Shown here: piece by piece, positions 1 to 6,182 of the stretch
Numbering within the stretch: the stretch's first letter is position 1
How the letters are laid out: each line of letters opens with the position of its first letter
Assembly (NCBI GenBank): GCA_013813675.1
Contig: JACCRH010000202.1
Location: 1 to 8,460 of the forward strand
Source: Gemmatimonadales bacterium
GTDB taxonomy: Bacteria; Gemmatimonadota; Gemmatimonadetes; Gemmatimonadales; GWC2-71-9
DNA: 8,460 nucleotides
Direction of reading: 5' to 3'
The notes under the pieces: generated by a model
Seen by the model: the letters and a program-made list of their open reading frames with translations, nothing else
Databases searched by the model: none
Told to the model about the DNA's origin: nothing
Program-made: the position numbers and the translations under genes

Positions 1-3000
1 TGGGCGACGACACCCCCATCCCGCCGCTCTCCGCCGTCCCCCAGAGCGTCTACGCCTACTTCCGGCAGCGCTTCGCGCAGGTGACCAATCCGCCGATCGA
101 TCCGCTGCGGGAGTCGATGGTGATGTCCCTGCGGATGCACTTGGGACGGCGCGGGTCACCGCTGCTGGAGCGGCCGTCCTACGCCCGGATGCTCCGGCTG
201 GAGCATCCGATCCTGCTGGACGACGAGATGGCCGCGCTCCGGAATGTGGCGGGATTCTCCACCGTCACGCTGGACGCGGTGTGGGATGAGTCGAAAGGGG
301 TCGAGGGCCTGCGCCCGGCGCTCATCGCGCTTCGGCGCGCCGCGGAGCGGGCGGCGCGGCGCGGCGCCAGGGTCATCGTCATCAGCGACCGCGTCGCCGA
401 CGAGCGGCACGTGCCGATCCCGATGCTGCTCGCGGTGGGCGCGGCGCGACAACACCTGGTGCACAGCGGACTCCGCGCCCGGGTCGGCCTGGTGGCCGAG
501 ACGGGCGACGCGCTCGACATCCACCACTTCGCGACCCTGATCGGCTACGGGGCCGAAGCGGTGCATCCGTGGCTGGCCCTCGCCGCGGTCCGGAACGCCT
601 TCGGCCAGGAGGAGGGCGACCGGCCCGCCCGGAAGGAGCCGGCCGAGCCGCGTCCCTCCCCGGGGGAAGCAGCACGGCGATTTCGTGCCGCCGCCGAAAA
701 AGGGTTGCTCAAAGTGCTGTCCAAAATGGGCATCTCGACGCTGTCGTCCTACTGCGGCGGCCAGATCTTCGAGATCCTCGGGCTGGGCCACGAAGTCGTC
801 TCCACCTGCTTCTCGGGCACCGCATCGCCCATCGGCGGCATCGGATTCGAGGAGATCGCCGAAGACGTCCTCGCGCGGCACCGGGCGGCGTACGCCACCG
901 GGGAGACCACGGCGTCGCTGCCTGACCACGGCCGCGTCCGCTTCCGGAAGGACGGCGAGGACCACGGGTGGGCCCCGCCCATCGTGGTGGCGCTGCAGCA
1001 GGCGGTGAAGAGCGAGGGGAGTGACGCCTACGGCGGATTCCTGGTGAAAAACTCGGCTCGCCGCCCCGCGGGACCACGAGACCTGCTCGCGGTGCGCCAG
1101 GGCCAGCCGCTGCCGCTCGACCAGGTCGAGCCGGCCGAGCTGATCCGACGCCGCTTCGTTTCGTCGGCGATGTCGCTCGGCGCGCTGTCGCCGGAGGCCC
1201 ATGCGACGCTCTCGATCGCGATGAATCGGATGGGTGCCCGGTCCAACTCGGGCGAGGGAGGCGAAGACCCGCACAACTACCTGCCGGCCGACAACGGCGA
1301 CCGGGCGGACAACCGGATCAAACAGGTGGCCTCCGCGCGATTCGGCGTGACCACCGAATACCTGGTGCGCGCGGAGGAGCTGGAGATCAAGATCGTCCAG
1401 GGGGCCAAACCCGGTGAGGGGGGCCAGCTCCCGGCTCACAAGGTCACCGAGCTGATCGCACGATTGCGGCATGCGGTGCCGGGCATCCAGCTCATCTCGC
1501 CGCCGCCGCACCACGACATCTATTCGATCGAGGACCTGGCCCAGCTCATCCACGACCTCAAGACGGTGAATCCCCGCGCGCGGGTCGGCGTGAAGCTGGT
1601 CTCCGAGGCCGGGGTGGGCACCGTGGCGGCGGGCGTGGCAAAGGCGTACGCCGACTACGTGCTGATCGCGGGCCACAACGGCGGCACCGGCGCGTCGCCG
1701 CTCTCCTCGATCAAGCACGCGGGCTCCCCCTGGGAGCTGGGTCTGGCGGAGGCCCAGGCCACCCTGCGACGCGACGGCCTGCGCCACCGGATCGAGGTCC
1801 GCACCGACGGAGGTTTCAAGACCGGCCGCGACGTGGTCATCGCGGCGCTGCTCGGCGCCGAGAGCTATGGCTTCGGCACCGCGCCGCTGGTCGCGATGGG
1901 ATGCGCCATGGCGCGGCAGTGCCACATCAACACCTGTCCCACCGGCATCGCCACCCAGCGGGAGGATCTGCGCGCCAAGTTCAAGGGTACGCCCGAGCAG
2001 GTGATCGGTTACTTCACCATGGTGGCGGAAGAGGTGCGCCGGCTCCTGGCGGGCATGGGATTCCGCAGCATGGACGAGATCATCGGCAGGCACGACCTGC
2101 TGGAACGGCTGGAGCGGCCCGACGTGCCCAGGGCGCAGATGCTCGACCTGTCGGTGCTGCTGGCTCCTACCGATCAGGATGGGCACCCTCGCGTCCCGAC
2201 GGGTGCGCGCCGCCGGACGGTGGAACGCAACGACCGGCCCGGACTGGTATCGCTCGACGCCGAGATCCTCGACGAGCTGCGGCCGTACCTCGAAAGCGGG
2301 TTGCCGTTCTCCGGGAGCTATTCGATCTACAACCACCATCTCGCCGTCGGCGCGCGCGTGGCCGGCGCCATCGTGGAGCGGACCGGCGACGCCGGTCTGA
2401 GCCCGGGCTCGGTGCGGCTTCGGTTCACCGGATCGGCCGGGCAGAGCTTCGGCGCCTTCACCTGCCGCGGGATGCATCTCGAGCTGGAGGGAGAGGCCAA
2501 CGACTATGTCGGGAAGGGGCTGAGCGGCGGCGAGATCGCCATCCGCCCATTCCGGCGCGCGGCGTACGCCGATGTCTCCCACCAGCACCTGGTCATCGGC
2601 AATACGGTGCTGTATGGCGCCACCGGCGGCAAGCTCTTCGCGGCGGGCCAGGCCGGCGATCGCTTCGCGGTGCGCAACTCGGGGGCGATCGCGGTGATCG
2701 AAGGCGCCGGCAACCATTGCTGCGAGTACATGACCTCGGGCATCGTCGTGCTGCTCGGCCGCGCGGGAAGAAATTTCGGGGCGGGCATGTCGAACGGGAT
2801 GGCGTACGTGCTCGACGAGGCCGGCAGCTTCGGCACCCGCGTCAACCCGGACATGGTCGAGCTCGCCGACCTCGACGAGCGCGACATCGAGCTGCTTCGG
2901 CGTCTGGTCCGGGAGCACGAGGAGCGCACCGCGAGTCCCCGGGCCCGGACCATCCTGGTGCAGTGGGCCAGCTTTCTGCCCCTGTTCCGGAAAGTGGCGC

Positions 3001-3098
3001 CTAAGGGGGCGGAAGCCTTCGTCTCGGCGGCCCGGGAGGCGTACCTGGCGAGCGAGCGGCTGGAGATCGAGCCGGCTCCGGTACGGCGAACGGCGTAG
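1..3098 (+). CDS. gltB: Glutamate synthase large subunit, C-terminal part (5' end outside window)
   Basis: This is the large (alpha) subunit of glutamate synthase, which makes two glutamates from glutamine and 2-oxoglutarate in cytoplasmic ammonia assimilation. The frame is open from base 3 and reads GDDTPIPPLSAVPQ then FRQRFAQVTNPPIDPLRE, the conserved central domain, so the GTG at base 81 is an internal Val codon. In the visible 1031 residues, the central domain runs to about residue 310, with the motifs KGLLKVLSKMGIST and GTASPIGGIG. The FMN-binding synthase barrel follows (about 350-720), with SNSGEGGEDP, KPGEGGQLPAHKV, GHNGGTGASPLSSIKHAG and DGGFKTGRD. Cys634, Cys640 and Cys645 (C-x5-C-x4-C) match the 3Fe-4S ligands. 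The last part is the glycine-rich beta-helix domain (about 750-960). By comparison with the Azospirillum enzyme, roughly 470 residues are missing upstream, including the class-II glutaminase domain with its N-terminal Cys. No gltD follows. No internal frameshift or stop is seen. Confidence 0.97.
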   Translation, partial: GDDTPIPPLSAVPQSVYAYFRQRFAQVTNPPIDPLRESMVMSLRMHLGRRGSPLLERPSYARMLRLEHPILLDDEMAALRNVAGFSTVTLDAVWDESKGVEGLRPALIALRRAAERAARRGARVIVISDRVADERHVPIPMLLAVGAARQHLVHSGLRARVGLVAETGDALDIHHFATLIGYGAEAVHPWLALAAVRNAFGQEEGDRPARKEPAEPRPSPGEAARRFRAAAEKGLLKVLSKMGISTLSSYCGGQIFEILGLGHEVVSTCFSGTASPIGGIGFEEIAEDVLARHRAAYATGETTASLPDHGRVRFRKDGEDHGWAPPIVVALQQAVKSEGSDAYGGFLVKNSARRPAGPRDLLAVRQGQPLPLDQVEPAELIRRRFVSSAMSLGALSPEAHATLSIAMNRMGARSNSGEGGEDPHNYLPADNGDRADNRIKQVASARFGVTTEYLVRAEELEIKIVQGAKPGEGGQLPAHKVTELIARLRHAVPGIQLISPPPHHDIYSIEDLAQLIHDLKTVNPRARVGVKLVSEAGVGTVAAGVAKAYADYVLIAGHNGGTGASPLSSIKHAGSPWELGLAEAQATLRRDGLRHRIEVRTDGGFKTGRDVVIAALLGAESYGFGTAPLVAMGCAMARQCHINTCPTGIATQREDLRAKFKGTPEQVIGYFTMVAEEVRRLLAGMGFRSMDEIIGRHDLLERLERPDVPRAQMLDLSVLLAPTDQDGHPRVPTGARRRTVERNDRPGLVSLDAEILDELRPYLESGLPFSGSYSIYNHHLAVGARVAGAIVERTGDAGLSPGSVRLRFTGSAGQSFGAFTCRGMHLELEGEANDYVGKGLSGGEIAIRPFRRAAYADVSHQHLVIGNTVLYGATGGKLFAAGQAGDRFAVRNSGAIAVIEGAGNHCCEYMTSGIVVLLGRAGRNFGAGMSNGMAYVLDEAGSFGTRVNPDMVELADLDERDIELLRRLVREHEERTASPRARTILVQWASFLPLFRKVAPKGAEAFVSAAREAYLASERLEIEPAPVRRTA

Positions 3099-3190
3099 AA
3101 GGCGGGCTTGCGGCTGCCTCCGGGCTGGCACGGTCGGCCGTCTCCCTTCAGATTGGCATCACCCAGTCAAACCGTCGCAGCTCCTGCTCC

Positions 3191-3195
3191 GGGAG
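3191..3195 (+). promoter_or_regulatory. Ribosome binding site deciding the peptidase start
   Basis: GGGAG lies 5 bases before the ATG at 3201. It is the only good Shine-Dalgarno match near the start of the open frame, which stays open back to a TTG at 3108. It supports the ATG at 3201, where translation begins directly with a signal peptide. Another ATG at 3196 is out of frame and opens only a short reading frame. The rest of the 3099-3200 gap shows no promoter or terminator I would defend. Confidence 0.6.
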
Positions 3196-3200
3196 ATGGC

Positions 3201-5390
3201 ATGCGCGTGCGCTCCTCCGGCGCCGTTCTGGTCGGCTTTCTGTTGCCGTTCCTTTTCCCTGCCGCCGCTTCGGGTCTCGCCCAGTCCCGCCCTCCGGCCG
3301 CACCCAAGCGGGAGGTGGCGGACACGTACTTCGGGAAGGTGCTCACCGATCCGTACCGGTGGATGGAACGGCCGACCTCGCAGAACCCTCAGTTCCTGAG
3401 CTGGCTTCGACGGCAGAACGCCCACACGCGAGATGTGCTCGACCGCCTGCCTGATCGGCCCACGCTCCAGGCGAGGCTCTCGGAGCTGGCCGACATCACG
3501 ACGACGGTTCCGCAGGTATTCCTCGCAGATCGGCGGTGGTTCTACCTCAAGCTCAGACCAGGCGAGCAGACGCCGAAACTGTACGTGCGGGACGTGGCAA
3601 CGGCCCGAGAGCGGATGCTGCTCGACCCGGACACGCTCCCGGGACGCGAGAACAGCCACTGGGCCATCGACTACGTCGTGCCCGCGCCCGATGGACGGCT
3701 GGTGGTGTACGGCGCCTCACTGGGCGGGTCGGAACGAACGACCCTCTACGTCCTGGACGCAATCACTGGACGACGGTTGCCCGACTCCATCTCGCGCGTG
3801 CAGTTCGGAGCGGTGGCCTGGGCGGCGGATGGTCGCTCGTTCGCCTACAACCGATTGAACGCGGCCTCGGACACCAATCCGGCGCTCCGCTACCGCAACA
3901 GCGCCGCGTTCCGGCACGTCATCGGGCGGCCGGTCGCCGGCGACGAATTGCTCCTCGCCAGAGACTCGACTCCGTCCGTGCCGCTCGAGCCAGACGATTT
4001 CCCTACGGTGATTCCCGTCGAGGGGTCGGCCTACGTCTACAGCGTCGTCTTCCACGGCGTCCGGCGTGAGATCACCTTGTACGCCGCCCGGGCCTCCGAC
4101 CTGCGCGGTCCTACCACTCCGTGGCGTAAGCTGGCCGACGTGGAGGACGGCGTGGTTGCCGCCGATTTCCACGGCAACGACGTCTATCTACTCACCCACG
4201 AGGGTGCCCCGCGGTTCAACGTGCTTCGGATCCGTGCCGATGCGCTCGATCTGGGCGCCGCCGAGGTCGTGGTGCCCGAAGGACCCTCAGTGCTCACGGG
4301 CTTGGCGGTGGCGAAGGATGGGTTGTACGTGCAAGAGCTCGAAGGCGGCCTCGGCCGGGTGCGCCGAGTGCCGTTCGGCAGGAGCGTTGCTGGGACGCCC
4401 ATCCCGCTTCCCAATGAGGGCGCGATCGCATCCATCGCTGCGGACCGGCGCCAGCCGGGGGTTCTGTTCCCACTGGAGTCCTGGGTTCGCTCTCGACTCT
4501 GGTACCACTATGCCCCGGCGCACGGGCAGCCACGAAACACCGGGGTGCTCGAGTCGGCGCCGGTGGACGTGTCGGGCTACGTCTCGATTGAGGCCGAGGT
4601 GCCGAGCCACGATGGAATAATGGTGCCCCTCTCGATCGTGTACCGGAAAGACTTGGCGCGGGACGGCTCCAGTCCGGCGCTGCTGGACGGCTACGGCGCG
4701 TACGGCGTCACCGAGGATCCGTACTTCAGCTCCACCCGTCTCGCTTGGCTGGAGCGCGGCGGCGTCTACGCCGTCGCGCACGTGCGCGGCGGCGGAGAGC
4801 ACGGGAAGGCTTGGCACCTCGCCGGGAAAGGGGCGACCAAGCCGAACACCTGGAAGGATTTCATTGCCTGCGCCGAGTATCTCGTGCGGGAGGGATACAC
4901 CTCCCCGAAGCGTCTGGCGGGGACGGGCACCAGCGCGGGCGGCATCCTGATCGGGAGGGCCATCACCGATCGGCCCGATCTCTTTCGCGCCGCCGTTCCC
5001 CGCGTCGGCGTCATGAATGCATTGCGGACCGAGCACGAGCCGGGCGGCCCGGCCAACATTCCCGAATTCGGCACCACGGCAACGGAGGAAGGGTTCCGCG
5101 GCCTGGAAGAGATGGACGCCGTAGGGCACGTGAAGCCCGGTGTGGGTTATCCCGCAGTGTTGCTCACGGCCGGGGTGAACGACTCGAGGGTCGAGGCCTG
5201 GCAGCCGGCCAAGATGGCCGCCGTGCTCCAGGAGCGCAGCTCCAGCGGCCATCCCGTCCTCCTGCTCGTGGGATTCGACGCCGGGCATGGGATGGGACTC
5301 ACTAAGGCTCAGCGGGTCGAGGAGATGGCCGACATCTACGGGTTCCTGCTCTGGCAGCTCGGAATCAGCGCCCCGCGGGCGCCGCCGTAG
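3201..5390 (+). CDS. Secreted prolyl oligopeptidase-family (S9A) serine peptidase
   Basis: This is a 729-residue S9-family serine peptidase, expected to cut short peptides, possibly after proline, outside the cytoplasm. Residues 1-27 look like a Sec signal peptide: basic MRVR, a hydrophobic stretch to about residue 20, and likely cleavage after Ala23 or Ala27. The N-terminal S9 region begins near residue 35 (DTYFGKVLTDPYRWME, typical of the family) and leads into the beta-propeller, to about residue 440. The alpha/beta-hydrolase domain is C-terminal. Its nucleophile is Ser578 in GTSAGG, with Asp661 in GVNDSRVEAWQPAKM and His696 in FDAGHGMG. Tyr498 in GYGAYG matches the oxyanion-hole tyrosine of porcine prolyl oligopeptidase, and Arg663 matches its substrate-binding Arg643. 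The start at 3201 is chosen for its ribosome binding site and signal peptide. The nucleophile motif is GTSAGG rather than the classical GGSNGG, and the proline-stacking Trp is not obvious, so strict proline specificity is uncertain. Length is normal for the family. Confidence 0.93.
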   Translation: MRVRSSGAVLVGFLLPFLFPAAASGLAQSRPPAAPKREVADTYFGKVLTDPYRWMERPTSQNPQFLSWLRRQNAHTRDVLDRLPDRPTLQARLSELADITTTVPQVFLADRRWFYLKLRPGEQTPKLYVRDVATARERMLLDPDTLPGRENSHWAIDYVVPAPDGRLVVYGASLGGSERTTLYVLDAITGRRLPDSISRVQFGAVAWAADGRSFAYNRLNAASDTNPALRYRNSAAFRHVIGRPVAGDELLLARDSTPSVPLEPDDFPTVIPVEGSAYVYSVVFHGVRREITLYAARASDLRGPTTPWRKLADVEDGVVAADFHGNDVYLLTHEGAPRFNVLRIRADALDLGAAEVVVPEGPSVLTGLAVAKDGLYVQELEGGLGRVRRVPFGRSVAGTPIPLPNEGAIASIAADRRQPGVLFPLESWVRSRLWYHYAPAHGQPRNTGVLESAPVDVSGYVSIEAEVPSHDGIMVPLSIVYRKDLARDGSSPALLDGYGAYGVTEDPYFSSTRLAWLERGGVYAVAHVRGGGEHGKAWHLAGKGATKPNTWKDFIACAEYLVREGYTSPKRLAGTGTSAGGILIGRAITDRPDLFRAAVPRVGVMNALRTEHEPGGPANIPEFGTTATEEGFRGLEEMDAVGHVKPGVGYPAVLLTAGVNDSRVEAWQPAKMAAVLQERSSSGHPVLLLVGFDAGHGMGLTKAQRVEEMADIYGFLLWQLGISAPRAPP

Positions 5391-5437
5391 TTCCACCGGC
5401 CGGAAGAGGCGCCGCCGGCTGCCTCGCCAGCGGATCT

Positions 5438-5454
5438 TCAAGGCCTCCTCTTGA
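5438..5454. promoter_or_regulatory. Upstream inverted repeat in the tetR control region
   Basis: This is a perfect 5-bp inverted repeat, TCAAG-N7-CTTGA. Its right arm overlaps the TTGACG hexamer proposed as a -35 element, so a protein bound here could block RNA polymerase. The arms share the CAAG/CTTG core with the second inverted repeat, whose centre lies about 40 bp downstream (near four helical turns). Five-base arms can arise by chance, so this is only a candidate operator. Confidence 0.25.
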
Positions 5455-5478
5455 CGCCGCCAGGCAAATCCATAACTT
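5451..5478 (+). promoter_or_regulatory. Possible promoter of the tetR-dehydrogenase-queF unit
   Basis: TTGACG at 5451-5456 matches five of six bases of the sigma-70 -35 consensus. The downstream -10 is poor: CATAAC (5471-5476) is only 14 bases away, and TAACTT (5473-5478), at a 16-base spacing, matches only weakly. This stretch is A/T-richer than its surroundings, as expected of a promoter. If the host's primary sigma factor prefers other motifs, as Bacteroidota do, the exact elements would differ. The position, 30 to 60 bases before the tetR start, is plausible. Confidence 0.3.
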
Positions 5479-5495
5479 GCTGAACAACAAGCAAG
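5476..5495. promoter_or_regulatory. Candidate TetR operator
   Basis: This is a perfect 6-bp inverted repeat, CTTGCT-N8-AGCAAG, spanning 20 bases and ending 15 bases before the tetR start codon. Its size, symmetry and place between the possible promoter and the gene fit an operator for an autoregulating TetR-family repressor. Two ACAAGC copies exactly 10 bp apart (5487-5492 and 5497-5502) add further CAAGC half-site-like sequence on the same helical face. The assignment to this regulator is inferred from proximity. Confidence 0.45.
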
Positions 5496-5502
5496 CACAA
5501 GC

Positions 5503-5506
5503 GAGG
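5503..5506 (+). promoter_or_regulatory. Ribosome binding site of tetR
   Basis: GAGG stands 4 bases before the ATG at 5511. The spacing is on the short side, but no better start exists nearby and the protein begins with a normal TetR N-terminal arm. Confidence 0.5.
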
Positions 5507-5510
5507 CGGC

Positions 5511-6182
5511 ATGGCCCCAGTCTCCGACCGCGAACGCAACCCCATCCGGACCCGCGCCGCCATCCTCGACGCGGCAGAGAAGTTGTTCGCCCAGAAGGGG
5601 TTCGACGCCACCAGCCTGAACGAGGTGGGAACCGCCGCCGGGGTCTCCCGGGGCACGCCGGGCTACTTCTTCGGCTCCAAGGGCGACCTCTACCAGGCGG
5701 TCCTGGACCGGTCCTTCGGCGAGGTTCGCGAGGCGGTCCGGGCCGGTCGCGCACGGGCCCTGGCCAGCAACCAGGCCCCCGCTGCCATCCTCGCCGGCGC
5801 CGTCTCCGACTACTTCGACTTCCTGGCCGGCCGGCCCAACTTCATCCGGCTGATCGAGCGCGAGGCGCTGAACGGCGGCCCCCAATTCGACGAGGTGAGC
5901 CTTTCGGCGGGCCAGGAAGCCCTGGCGGCGATCAGCGCCGAGCTGGGGCTGGATGACTCGCCGTCGGGTGAGGCGGCACAGTTGCTGCTCAGCATCATCG
6001 CGCTCTGCTGGTTCCATCTGATTCACGCCCGAACCGTCGCGCCCGCCGTGGGCGTGTCGCTGGAGAACGCCGATGACCTCGAGCGCCGCCGGCGCCATAT
6101 CGTCGGACTGGTCCTCCACGGCCTGGCCGGCCTCGAGCGGCCGATGACTCTAACCCTCAACCCCTCCACCACCGATGACTGA
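5511..6182 (+). CDS. TetR/AcrR-family transcriptional regulator
   Basis: This 223-residue protein is a cytoplasmic DNA-binding regulator of usual length for the family. Residues 14-60 form the TetR helix-turn-helix domain: RTRAAILDAAEKLFAQKGF, then TSLNEVGTAAGVS, then the recognition-helix segment SRGTPGYFFGSKGDLYQAV. Residues from about 65 to 210 form the helical ligand-binding and dimerisation half, which is variable and does not reveal the ligand. The stop overlaps the first codons of the acyl-CoA dehydrogenase gene, so the two are almost certainly co-transcribed. By analogy with TetR-type repressors of fatty-acid degradation (the FadR group of Bacillus and Thermus), a plausible ligand is a long-chain acyl-CoA and a plausible target is its own operon. 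This is inference from context. The inverted repeats just upstream are candidate operators. The last 15 or so residues, rich in Thr, Pro and Asp, look like a disordered tail. Confidence 0.93.
   Translation: MAPVSDRERNPIRTRAAILDAAEKLFAQKGFDATSLNEVGTAAGVSRGTPGYFFGSKGDLYQAVLDRSFGEVREAVRAGRARALASNQAPAAILAGAVSDYFDFLAGRPNFIRLIEREALNGGPQFDEVSLSAGQEALAAISAELGLDDSPSGEAAQLLLSIIALCWFHLIHARTVAPAVGVSLENADDLERRRRHIVGLVLHGLAGLERPMTLTLNPSTTDD
6175..6182 (+). other. Overlapping stop/start junction of tetR and dehydrogenase genes
   Basis: The bases ATGACTGA contain the dehydrogenase start codon (6175-6177) and the tetR stop codon (6180-6182). The preceding bases are C-rich, with no Shine-Dalgarno-like purine run, so initiation of the dehydrogenase probably depends on ribosomes finishing tetR (translational coupling). 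Confidence 0.7.

Noticed and set aside
81..83. GTG as the start codon of the gltB product.
   Set aside because: The frame is open to base 3 and the upstream residues match the conserved glutamate synthase central domain, so the gene starts outside the window.
3108..3110. TTG as the start codon of the peptidase.
   Set aside because: It would put 31 non-conserved residues before a good signal peptide. The ATG at 3201 has a ribosome binding site and begins the signal peptide directly.
156..3131. A 991-codon open frame on the minus strand opposite gltB.
   Set aside because: It is opposite a clearly conserved gene. Its translation is rich in Arg, His, Gly and Val with no recognisable domain. Long antisense frames are expected where G/C-rich third positions remove stop codons.
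3181..3195. CTCC pairing with GGAG, possibly hiding the peptidase ribosome binding site.
   Set aside because: A 4-bp stem with a 7-base loop is too weak and too common in G/C-rich DNA to propose regulation.
5406..5425. Inverted repeat GAGGC-N10-GCCTC after the peptidase, considered as a terminator.
   Set aside because: The stem is only 5 bp and no T tract follows, so it does not qualify as an intrinsic terminator.
4287..6119. A 610-codon minus-strand frame across the peptidase end, the intergenic region and tetR.
   Set aside because: It crosses two well-supported plus-strand genes and has low-complexity, shadow-like composition with no domain.
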